Assembly: GCF_042242105.1 (NCBI RefSeq)
Contig: NC_092026.1
Span: 19,998,191 to 20,062,190 of the forward strand
Length of the DNA: 64,000 nt
Reading direction: 5' to 3'
Origin: Pempheris klunzingeri
Taxonomy: Eukaryota > Chordata > Actinopteri > Acropomatiformes > Pempheridae
The notes under the pieces were generated by a model. The model saw only the letters and a program-made list of their open reading frames with translations, was not told the origin of the DNA and searched no databases. Shown in pieces: positions 1 through 10,582 of this stretch (position 1 is its first letter; every line of letters begins with the position of its first letter). The position numbers and the translations under genes are program-made.

Positions 1-3000
1 AAACAATAAACAATAAAATAATGAAGTACCTAAAATGTGGTCTTGAGCACAGTACTCAAATAAATGTTTTAGTTACATTCCACCCCTATTGATAGTGGAT
101 GACGCATGTCAATCAATATCTTTCAACTTCCTATTAACCCCACGTGTCTCCAACTCTCAAAGCAACAAGGCCCGTTGTTCTACAGTGAAACACCCCCTGG
201 CCCCACGCCGCTGTGTGGTAACTTGATTAAATGCTTTCATTCAAGAATTTGCAACACAAAAGCACAAAACTGAACTGCTGATTCTACTGTAGGGTTGAAA
301 AGCCTTTGAACACAAACCAGCCTCTCTTTAGGATAGGTTCTCAAGATCAGGTGATAAAGTAGGACCCAGTTTATGACCCTTGTTGTTGAGCATCTTCAAC
401 TGAATTAACTCAAAAACAGCTGGGTCTGAAGATTTGAGGACCCTCATAGTTCTAGGGTCCCTGGGCTGTTGCCCACATTGCCCAACTATGCTGTAGTATT
501 GTGGTTATGTCAAATGTTTTGCGCCCTTTACTCATTAAGCACAAAATCATTCATTTTCTCACCTTAGCTTGAATTATTAACACAAGCGGCTGAAGGTACA
601 CAGTGCATGCACAGAGCAATGAGATAAAATCCAGGCAATCTCATTTCACTCCAGTGACCTTGTTAAACTTTTATGTACATTGTTATACGATCATCTACAT
701 AATGCAGAGGCCCATCACAAATACATTTATTTGTCTAGACCCTCACTGACCTCATTCCTCCTCTTCATCCCACTGAAAACCCCCTTTGTAAATAAAATAG
801 ATGAGTTTTAAAAGGCCAGACACAGAGACATTGCCGCATGGTATCTGCAAAGCCACTTGAGTGATTCTGATTAAACAGTTTTTGGCACTGAAAATAACCT
901 CACTGGGATGCTCCAGTTAAAGGTCAAACTCAAACTTGGAAAATGCCTCAACTCCTAAACAAGTCCAATTAACACTGACCTTTCTACATACATCCAGAAA
1001 GCCTCATAAATCACAGTGATCGGTCTGTAATAAATTAACCAAATATGAAACTCCATTGTGATCTCAGACACCAGACGTCTGATTTAGAGGGATGATATAC
1101 TTCAATATTTTCTTCTGGTTTAATAAACAGAAATCATTCATTTGTCAAATATACTGTAACTGCGCTACTGTTAGAACATATTAGTTTTGGATTACTGGAC
1201 AGTTTGTATGAGGAAAAGGTTTGCAAGCTAAAATAAAAACATCAACCATGAAACATGTTCTGTCACTGACACGAATACATTAACGATAACAATGAGGATT
1301 CCTGGCTTTATATGGATCTCGCTCGTGTGGGAGTTAACGCACACATTTTTATCAACAGTTCATAATGCAAATGTATTCAGAACGTGGTCCAAGTTGTATC
1401 CATCCCCTATTAGAAGATGGATTATTTGAGTCATGGTCCAAACATCCCTGGCTGATTAGTGAAAACTGTTGGCAGATTATTTCTCCTCAGTGTTAATTCT
1501 GCTAAAGCCTCCTCATTTCACACAGAGTTTAAAGATGTGGAGATGCATCTGATGAGTCTATAAACAGACCAGCATGTCTGTGAACTGATCAGGATTGAGT
1601 CCAGGCTTTGGCAGGGCAGAAGTCTGGCTGCGAATACAATAAGCAACCCGTGATTGGTCCTTCAAAGCATCTCCTTAAACTCACGCAGCATCTGTGAATA
1701 AGAAAAAAGCAGCAGATAGATTAACACGAGAGTGGCAAAACACTGCAAATTGGCGTGATGAATGCAAACGTTGGGTATTCTTTTGGAAGACATGACGCTG
1801 GCATCCCTACCTGGACTGAGACAAAGAAAGATTTGTTGTTCAGCTCAGAGGGTTTGAGGTCTGAGGAGTGTGGATTCAGAAAGATTATGAGTGACTTGTA
1901 AGTCATCAAAATGCAGATGATGCACCAAAGCCAAATCTGTCACCGTTTCTTCGACAGATTTCGCTTCTCCTCACTCACTTTTCACTGCAAGTCACACTAA
2001 AATCATTCACACAGGGATCCTCACTAGAAAACCTCTTCACACTGTTAACACTGTCAGATGATAAAAATGAAACACAACACACACACAAAACACAGGAAAC
2101 CATGTTAAGTGTTTCAGAGTGAGTAACTCAGCGCAAATAAAACCACAGGAGGATTCTGTCTCTGAGAGCAGGACGGAGGCCATGCAAGATGCTTTTTCTG
2201 ACCTCCTGAACTAACTATATTCTCATGTGAACTGGATTCAGGTGTGTCTTTCCGTTAAATATGATTGTTGCAATGCAAGGAGGTTAAAATGAGACATATG
2301 GCCTGCAAGAAGAGAGGACTGACCTTTATTTTATTTTTCGTTGGTTTTCTGCATACAGTCTGTGGTTTTCTGTTAATCTTGTTTCAGAACGATTACTAAG
2401 TAAAGATGCCTTTGCAGGTTTCTTTGGTTTGGTTTCTGTCTGTTTGCAGTGGGACCATTTACATTCTGCCACAGACAGCTACTTTTCAAAGAAGAAGAAG
2501 TGTTAAATATGGCTACAAGAGCCACAATAAAGGAAGTGTTTATCATTGCGTGTGCAGTGAGTCGTCAATATGAGATCAAATGTTTAAGTGAAGCAAAACC
2601 TGAAATAATGCAAAAACATCCATAATGCCAACTAAAGTGTTTTGTAGTTTTTGTGTAGTGTAGTGTTTAACACAATTCTATGTTTTTGTTTACTCATGTT
2701 TTGTCCTTTTTTTCTTCCTTTCACAATTCAATTCAATTCAATTCAATTTATTTTGTATAGCCCAATATCACAACAGAGTTGTCTCACAGTGCTTTACAAA
2801 GTTCACTGAAATAAACAAGAAGTGTAAATGAAATGTGAATGAAAAAATGTTGTCCCAAGAACCACAGATGAAAATTATTAATTCTTCTTAATGAAATGAA
2901 TAAAACACAGATATTTTGCAAAGGAGCCTAAAGGATATGGGGAAACAGATAATAGTAATCTTGTTTATCATCTTTTCAAGGACTTTTAAGTTCACTCTTG

Positions 3001-3224
3001 ACAAAGAGTTGAATTAATTTCCGTTTTTTTTTATCAACAGATCTCAAGCAGTAAAACCGAGCTTAGGGAGGAACTAACAAAGTCCATGACAGTGTGGAAA
3101 TCTATGTGGTTCTGACAGGAAAGACACAACTGTTGGTTGCCAGCCTGTGGTCTGTTTCAGTCTGAGCAAAACAGAAGACACACTTTGCTGCAGTCAGGCA
3201 GGGCAACCGGACAGAGACTTCATA
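1..3224. other. Upstream intergenic region, no gene seen
   Basis: AT-rich non-coding DNA. Only short chance reading frames occur, none with splice sites or recognisable domains. The one recognisable item is a fish repeat tail near 2727-2805. The last few hundred bases before 3225 should hold the promoter and 5' UTR of Ig receptor copy A, but I could not place a TATA box or start site with confidence. Confidence 0.6.
2727..2805 (+). repeat. (ATTCA)n plus fish LINE/SINE-type tail
   Basis: A run of ATTCA units is followed by 'tttattttgtatagcccaatatcac' type sequence and 'cagtgctttacaaag'. This matches the 3' tail of common fish retroposons that end in short tandem units. Family assignment is from memory of the pattern, not from a search. 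Confidence 0.6.
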
Positions 3225-5672
3225 ATGTTTATCTTTGTGATAATGGGACTGCTGATCTGCATAGAGGCATCAGGTAAGATAAGAACACTGTCTAATTAAA
3301 TGTTATTAAGAGATGCAGCAATGATGTGAGAGCAGGCGTCTTTATTGTGATTAATGGACTAAGCACATTAAAGTTACTTCAGATTGTATCTTGTGATCAG
3401 CACTATCTCACACTATCTGCTAGAATGTGCTATTTTATCAGAGCAGCGCCGTCCTTATGTGTAACCATGCATAAAAGAAGCACGTGATCACATGTTAAAG
3501 AAGAGGGAGTGATTAAGATTAATTCAAATGGAATGAAACAGGGAGAAAAGTGATTTCATTACAGAAAAGATATCCTGCTTCTTTGTGTAGATTAAAAAAC
3601 AATTGACAGTTGGACACAAAAGTCCAAAAGTACAATGTAAGGTCATGATGGGGTATCGCTGTAGGCCTGAAGGGGTTTTGTCAAGTTCATTGATGTGAAG
3701 TAAAAACTCCTTCTTCTAAAGCACTTCTTCTTCAAAAAGAAAAGGCCTCAGCTGCCTAATCTAAAAAAAAATGCTTCTTCTCAGAAAAAAAGTAAAGCAA
3801 TTAAAAGCCTATGTTGAGGAAAATGCTTGTCTTTCAGGAAAAAATAAAAGACACTTAAAAGCAGGAATGTGGGACTTTTACAGATAAAAGAAAGTCTGTT
3901 ACATTCCTTACCAAATGAGCTTACACAATGCTGATTAAGGCTATCGCTGTCTCTGTATTTTGTATGAGTTTTTAAATCTAGTGTTTGTTGCAACTTTCCC
4001 GCTCTGGCGCTTCGGATGGGATTCATTTTGTATCAACAACATGGCAGAAATATAGTAACGAAATGGAAAAACGTTCAGTATTGACTGAATAATATATCAT
4101 GTGTAATTTTCATTGCATTATGTATCTACTGTTTTTACAGGGTCCAGTGCTGTAGTGTTTGTGCAGAGGGGAAAGGATTTTCCTCTGGATGTCATAACAG
4201 CTGATGTTCTTGAAGAAGATGTTATTGTTTTTTGGAAATTTAATAAAAAAGATGTCTTAGTACGATTTTTACCTGGTAGGGAGCCATCAGTTACTACTGC
4301 CTACAAGGGAAGGATTGAGTTTCCTGAGAAGAAATACTCTCTGAAACTGAAGGATCTACAGGAAGCAGACACTGGAGTTTATACTGCAGAAGCGACAGAG
4401 ACTGACGCTTCAAAAATAATAGCTGAATACCACGTCACAGTTCAAGGTGGGTTTGTTGACATTTCAGACAGTGATGGAGAGTTTCTGCTGCCATGTTTCT
4501 AATACGTTTCACACAAACTTTCCCCCTCAGGTCCAGTGTCTCCAGTTAACCTGACAGTGGACTCTGTGTCCAACAACTCAGACTCCTGTAACATCACTGT
4601 GACCTGCAGGGCGCAGGACTCTCACATCAACAGCACCTTTAGATGTGACACCAAAAACTGCAGTCAGGAGGGAGGAGGGAGATCAGAGGTCACAGCCTCT
4701 GGGGCCTTTCTCCACGTCTACCTGGCGAATGACTCAATCATCTGTAACCATAGCAACCAGGTCAGCGGGATAAAGGACATGAAAAATACTCAAGATTTCT
4801 GTCCACGACGTAATGGTAAGACCGAAAGACAAACCACTTGCTGATAATGCACAGCTGGAGTCAGGTACATAAGTTCTGAACATGAACAGTGTCAGGCTGC
4901 AGGGTGACAAAAAACCTACAAAAGAATTACAGAAATGTAATATAAAGGAACATTAAATGACAAAAATAATGTAATTAAAATTAAATTTGCAAAGAATGTG
5001 CTTCTTGTCTCTTTAGCTGTATTATTGAATGACGATTGAATCAACATAAAACGATAATCATGCATCATTCTGCAATGCACAATGCACACAGACAGGCTAT
5101 AAAAAGCTAAACTGTACTTTGCAGTGAGTGTAACTGACAGGGGAGGTAACATGATGGCTGGACAAGCTGGCCTGGGTTCACCAGGGATGGTGGTGGAGAG
5201 ACGCACATGGAGCAAGCTGCAGGCCATCATGGGCCATGTCAGCCAACATCTTCGATGGCCGGCTCCTCTCGCTGTGACTGAGGACTGAGCAGCACAGAAG
5301 ATCCTTTGTCCCCAGAGCTATCAGACCATAGAACACCTCAGTCGACGATGTGCAATAGTGCCTTATTTATTTACATGCTACTTGAACTCACTATCACTAT
5401 CTATCTATTTTAAAATGAAGGAATTATAATGATATCAGAAAACGGTAAGAGGAATAACTGATTTAAGTGCACCACTGTTGTGCTCCAGTCTGGATCCCAT
5501 GTTAATCGTGTCATAAAACATCCTGTTTTCTTGTGTTCCAGGTTCAGAGCACGTCTCTGCTGGTATCTCTTTGTGCCTGGCGAAGACAGTCGTGTTCTCT
5601 GTAGGTCTCATAATCATGGTGACCGCCGTCATCAGCGTTCACATCATGGAGAATCTCAAGAAGCAAAAATAA
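3225..5672 (+). CDS. SLAM/CD2-family Ig receptor, copy A, short tail
   Basis: Cell-surface immunoglobulin receptor of the SLAM/CD2 type, about 256 aa. Exons: 3225-3273 (signal peptide MFIFVIMGLLICIEASG), 4141-4446 (V-like), 4531-4815 (C2-like), 5542-5672 (transmembrane and stop). All internal junctions are phase 1, and the exon lengths sum to 257 codons. The V-like domain (about residues 17-118) keeps FWKF and DTGVYTAEA but lacks the canonical cysteine pair, as SLAM-family V domains often do. The C2-like domain (about 119-213) has four main cysteines (SCNITVTC, FRCDTKNC, IICNHS, DFC) and many N-glycosylation sequons (NLT, NIT, NST, NCS, NDS, NHS). The transmembrane segment is at about 227-248. 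The tail (MENLKKQK) has no tyrosine, so no ITSM, and the protein probably signals through a partner or acts as a ligand. The Ig exons are nearly identical to copy B. Exact orthology is not assignable by eye. Confidence 0.85.
5140..5430 (+). mobile_element. LINE ORF2 3' fragment (decayed)
   Basis: Within intron 3 of receptor copy A. The plus strand reads, with stops, through a segment resembling RRSFVPRAIR, typical of the C-terminal end of fish LINE reverse-transcriptase proteins, followed by a short AT-rich tail. It is interrupted by stops and is clearly dead. The LINE clade is uncertain. Confidence 0.5.
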
Positions 5673-5840
5673 ACAGTTATCTTCTTCTTCCGTCTATCTT
5701 ACTTATAATCACACTCTTATCTAGACATAACGTTAAAGGCTCTCTGTGGAGTTTCTGACCACTATTACGGAGCAGATTTATTATGAACGTGTCCCTGTGT
5801 TGAGACCATAGTAACACATTCTTGCCTCTGATTTCAAGCT

Positions 5841-5846
5841 ATTAAA
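5841..5846 (+). terminator. Poly(A) signal ATTAAA of receptor copy A
   Basis: ATTAAA lies about 170 bases after the stop codon at 5670-5672, a normal 3' UTR distance. This gives a short 3' UTR ending near 5860. Confidence 0.5.
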
Positions 5847-5857
5847 CTGATTGACAG

Positions 5858-6240
5858 TTGGTGTGTCATGATCCTGTATTTTGTCAAGTTCCGTTTTTGT
5901 CTCGTCATGTTGTCTTGTCATTTCCGGTTTTATTTTGTAGTATCATGTGTTTCCTTGTTTCAGTTACTTTACTTCCTGTCGTCTGATTGTCTGGCTCCTC
6001 CCTGATTGTTTCCACCTGTTCCCCATTTCCCTGTGTATTTATTGTCTGCGTCTCCCTCTGTCCTGTGCCAGTTCGTCATGTCCATTGTCTTGCCATTCTG
6101 CGCTATCTTGTCTGTGAAATCCCATTGTTGGAGAACTATTCTTGAGGTTTGGTCTTTTTCAGTTGTATACTTTGTGTCAAGCTCTGCCTTGCTCCTTTTG
6201 TTGTTCACTTTAAGATTAGTTTAGCTTAGTTCTTTTTCAG
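5858..6240 (+). repeat. Interspersed fish repeat, pyrimidine-rich
   Basis: The sequence pattern (runs such as 'gtcatgttgtcttgtcatttcc', 'ctccctgattgtttccacctg', 'gtgtatttattgtctgcgtc') matches a widespread fish interspersed element I recognise by wording only. It lies just after the 3' end of receptor copy A. No coding capacity is apparent. Confidence 0.45.
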
Positions 6241-7195
6241 TTGTTACTTTGTATGGAGGGAAGTAGAAGACTGCAAACCAGCAAACATTGATGTAAACAA
6301 TGCAGGATTTAAAATGTTTGTTCAAAACGGCTTCAGTAGTAGCAAATCAGCAGAATCAGTAATATCTAATGTCAACATAAAACTGTTATTGTCTCATGAG
6401 AAAACTCCACAGGTTGATTAAACCAAATAATCACTTTGCTCACTTTTTAAATCCAATTAAAAACAGCAAACTGAAAAAACAACATACAAGACAAAAAGCC
6501 TTGATTACCCTGTGGATGTAACACCAAGAAATGTAGTAATGCACCAATTTATAAAACATCAGCTTTTGCAAATGTTGTATGAGAAAAGAAATGTTCTAAT
6601 GTTTTCAAAGATACTTAAAATATATTTTGTTGAGTAAAACTAGATGAAACCATAGACATTGTAGAAAAAAAACTCCACAGACGCTGATTATTCTTGATTT
6701 TCCATTCCATATTCCATATAATCACTGTGCACTGTACTTTGTATAAAATGATGACCAAAAAAAAACAGAAAACAGAAAAAACTGTTTATACATTTGCATG
6801 AGCAAGAGCAGCAGCATACAAGAAATACATCAATATAGTAGTTTATATGTGCCACTGCATGTGGTGTAATTTAAGATTGCATATTTTTGCATAATTGCAT
6901 ATTTTGTAGATTCCGTGTTTGACCAAAACATTGATAATTCACTGTTTGTTCAAGCATGTTTTAATCTTTAAAGCCCTTATTAAAGCCACATACACATCTT
7001 AAATTTTTTGTGATTTTTGTGAATTAATAGAAGATGAAAGTTCATGTGAAGCTTTTCAGTAAGGAAACATTCAATGCTACTGTTATAGGAAACACACTGG
7101 ATACACTGCATGGTTGTAAAATACTCTCTTTAATTAAGAGACCCAATGATTCAGGAATTAAAAATTAAGGATTCAAAACTCCCCACATGAGCAAG
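6241..7195. other. AT-rich intergenic DNA, nothing recognised
   Basis: About 950 bases of AT-rich sequence without a supportable reading frame, splice pair or repeat family. Confidence 0.6.
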
Positions 7196-7199
7196 CATC

Positions 7200-7325
7200 A
7201 AATATTATATTAGGCAACAATGGCAGGAAAAACTCCCCTTTAATGGGAAGAAACCTCGAACAGAACCAGGCTCAGAGGTGGGCAGCTTTCTGCTTGTTGG
7301 GGTCCTTGTTGGGTGGAGGTTGGAC

Positions 7326-7356
<31 letters not shown>

Positions 7357-7990
7357 CAAAACAAACAGAAACCAAAATACTAACAGCAACTATGAAAAAT
7401 ATGACAATAGTTAATATATGAATAATAATTGCACGACTAATTTGGTAAAAAGTGGCGGTGGCTGATGATACGCAGCAGTGATTCATGAAGCCAGAGAACC
7501 GGGACCAGGATCCACAGGAACCTGAGAGATGAGACAAGCACAGAAGGGCTCCTGGGAAGATATCAAGTTAGTAACAGACATTAAAGAGACATGAAGCATA
7601 AGGATGGAGAGGAAGAGGAGGATGAGAAGAAGAGGAGAGAGGGGCCCAGTGCATTATGGGAGTCCCACTGCAGTCTAGGCCTATAGCAGCGTAACTAGGG
7701 GCTGGTCCAAGGCCTGAGCCAGCCCTAAACTATAAGCTTTATCAAAAAGGAGGGTGTCTGCCCCCAAAACCCAAACTGGAAGGAGTTTCCACAGGAGAGG
7801 AGCCTGATAGCTGAAAGCTCTGCCTCCTGCACTACTTTAGAGGACTTTAGGGACCACCAGTAGATCGCAGTGCTCTAGTGGGGTAGTACAATACTATGAG
7901 TTACGAGAGAGTTAGGTGCTGAAATATCCAACTTAAAACTACCTTCACCACAGTAAACTTCTGGCTCCACTGGGTAATGGTCATACTGTA
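7200..7990 (+). repeat. Fish interspersed repeat with internal (AG)n
   Basis: Contains 'ggcaggaaaaactccc', 'gggaagaaacctcgaacaga' and, further on, 'cagtctaggcctatagcag', 'ctataagctttatcaaaaag' and 'agcctgatagctgaaagc'. This ordered set of phrases belongs to a common teleost interspersed element. An (AG)n microsatellite sits at about 7327-7351. Reading frames here are chance. Confidence 0.6.
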
Positions 7991-7999
7991 CTCAGCATT

Positions 8000-8500
8000 A
8001 CTAGAATAACCAGTAACCAGTGGTTAAGAAATACCAACAGTGCACATTCCTTTAATATTCTTTAATGTTGTCATCCTTCATTCTCTAACTTCACATCTTG
8101 TTTCCTTTTGCCTTCATGTCTGTATCAGTTCGAGCTGCCCTGGCACACGTGAATGCAAAACAAAATACTGTAAACTGTACAGAATCACGCTGCCTAAAAC
8201 ATCAGCATCTACTTCTTTCTGCATTTGAGATAAATACACCACAAAAACAGCATATTAAAACAACGCAGGTCCCCTTTTCACACATATCATGTATAAGGAA
8301 GTGATCTGTCTGCTATTTTTCGCCTTGTGCGATTTATGTAGAAAGTGCATTATTATATTATGGTTAGTTCCAGTGGAAGAAAGACACCTACCATAAAGAA
8401 ACTAAGTAAGCAACTTTATTTAAATAATACATTTCAAGGGTAGAATGTTACAAAATGCTTCACAAAATAAATAAGAACAAATACAGATAAGTGCAGACGA
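8000..8500. other. Intergenic, no gene seen
   Basis: Short open frames overlap here on the plus strand, but there is no domain, signal peptide or convincing splice structure. Confidence 0.5.
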
Positions 8501-8503
8501 ACA

Positions 8504-8842
8504 CATCCATTATCTATACCGCTTATCCTTAAGGGTCAAGGGGGGGCTGGAGCCAATCCCAGCTGACTTTGGGCGAGAGGCAACCTGGACTGATCGCATG
8601 TCAATAATAGGGCCAACACACAGGGACAGACATCCATTCACACTCATACCTACAGGCAATATAGAGTAATCAATTAACATGACCTGCATGTTTTGTTTTT
8701 TTTTGGTCTGTGGGAGGAAGCCAGAGTACTCTGAGAAAACCCATGCAAGCACAGGGAGAACATGCAAACTCCATACAGAAAGACCCCAGGTTCAAACCCG
8801 ACTCACACCTAGAACCTTCTGGCTGAGGCAAAAGTGCTAAGC
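8504..8842 (+). repeat. Fish interspersed repeat (copy 1)
   Basis: Carries the ordered phrases 'ctataccgcttatccttaag', 'gctggagccaatcccagctg', 'ggacagacatccattcacac', 'gtgggaggaagccagagtac' and 'gagaacatgcaaactccata'. A second copy in the same orientation is at about 22328-22590, and a short remnant is near 13340-13430. This is a known high-copy teleost repeat pattern; the class is not certain. Confidence 0.65.
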
Positions 8843-8849
8843 ATGAAAT

Positions 8850-9620
8850 ATAAATGAATCAAAATAACATTAGAAATATCAAATCATTCAAAGGCAAGTT
8901 TAAATATGATCTAAAGGTGTACAAATATCACTGAACGGAATTGTGGGAGAGCCACAACAAAATCATACCAATATTCCACCAGACCACATTTTAACTTCTG
9001 TACAACCATTTACATTTAGTGATAAAGATTCAGCCACATCCTGTCTTCACGCTGTCTTTTGCTGATGGGTCCTTTTTCAGTGCTATTTTGTTGAATTAGA
9101 TATATATGCAATATGATACACATATACAAAGCATACAGGCCTAATCTGTGATCTACATTTCCTAGGTTTTTGTCGTGGCGTGTTTATTATATTCCACATT
9201 ATAAGTAGTATCCCAATGTTGGTACATGTACAAAACTATTGTGTATACACTTACTATGCCTGATATAAAATATAGAATAGATATAATACAATAGATACAA
9301 TAGATTTAAAGTATTTCTATCTATCTATTTCGATTAAACTTCATCAGGACCTGGCAGGCTTTTCTACTTGAGCATACAGGCTCTCCTGCACTTGAGTTTT
9401 GCCTCTTGTCTGAGTGGATCCCATGGATTGCCCTACCATGCAGTAGGTGGAGGTTGGAGAGGAACCAGGGGCATCAACTGTTGGACTCTGAACTACAGGA
9501 TTGGCCTGGAAAATAAATCAGATATAAAATTTTTAACAATGGCTGTATTACATTTTTAATTTACTCTTCATTTCTAATAGTGCTACTATACATTAATAAC
9601 ACGTGATATTATTTCAGTAC
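8850..9620. other. Intergenic, no gene seen
   Basis: AT-rich DNA with no domain-bearing frame. It contains a short TATC-rich patch near 9320. Confidence 0.5.
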
Positions 9621-9622
9621 AC

Positions 9623-10044
9623 TTAATAGCTCATATCTTCAAGTCGATAACCCTGGCTTTCATCAAGATCAAAGTAAGGTGTAAAAAATGCTCTGGTTGA
9701 GCTCAAACATCTCTTGGCACAACGCATCACACGGCAGCTTAAACACAAGCAAAAGAAAGCATTGACAGCACAACATAAAATATTTTGCATTTGAAAAAAG
9801 ACACTGCAAACAAAAGATTTTCTCCCTCTCAGCTTTTCTCTTTCTTTCTTCATCGTTCTAAGACTGAAAATGAATAGTTCTCTCCAAACAGTTCTCTTCA
9901 CTTTCACACGTCTGTCACATAGAAAACATGGCCTCCACAAACATTTAACATGACACTGAGTGTAGATTTCACACGGAAGTTACATGAAGGTTACCTGTTG
10001 TGTGCCAAAAACAGAAGCAACAAGAGAAGCAAAAATATGGTCCA
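9623..10044 (-). other. Possible transmembrane plus basic-tail exons
   Basis: On the minus strand, 10044-9995 is bounded by an acceptor (tttacag) and a donor (gtaacc) and reads WTIFLLLLLLLFLAHN, a strong hydrophobic segment. A second acceptor near 9919 would join in phase to RRVKVKRTVW and an open frame ending at 9623 with QGYRLEDMSY. A hydrophobic run followed by a basic stretch looks like a transmembrane segment with a cytoplasmic tail. It lies downstream of copy B, whose exon 5 ends in the compatible phase 0, but copy B already has a transmembrane exon. It could be an alternative 3' end, a relic of another receptor, or chance. Confidence 0.25.
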
Positions 10045-10582
10045 CTGTAAATGAAATTGTTGCTGTGTTTTTAGACACCGGTGTGTGATTTGATAACTTC
10101 CTTAGAACACAGCTTGGTGTTTGTGTCACCTTTTCTCAAAAGTTGACAATAAGAGTCTAGTCAAAAACTAGAATCAAACACAAGTAGACAACGCATACCC
10201 AGAATAGAGAATGACACTGCGCTCTGAGAGGCCAGACAACACATGCAACATGGTGCATCTAGGAATTAATTCGATTAATCTGGTCCAAAGCAACACGTTT
10301 CAGCTCACGCAAGCAGCACGACTAGTGATGTATGCATGTAGCAGGTAGGCACAAGCACGATGACCTAGAACAGCAGAATGATGCAGACGTTAGTAGCAAG
10401 GGGTCACAGGTCACGTACAGCAGAGAAAAATAAAGATTAGTGTGCATAGGAACAGCAAATACAAATATATGAAGCTTCAATTTTTGATTTTTTTTTTTTG
10501 TCAAATTGCTCAAAATTTTGAATTCTGTTCCTCAGTTTGTCTCAATTTGGGAGAGTGATGTTAAAAAAAACTTGATGCTTAC

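Noticed and set aside
10245-10330. Last exon of receptor copy B (acceptor then INRINS and stop)
   Set aside because: Phase would fit after exon 5, but the polypyrimidine tract is poor and similarity to the copy C last exon is not convincing.
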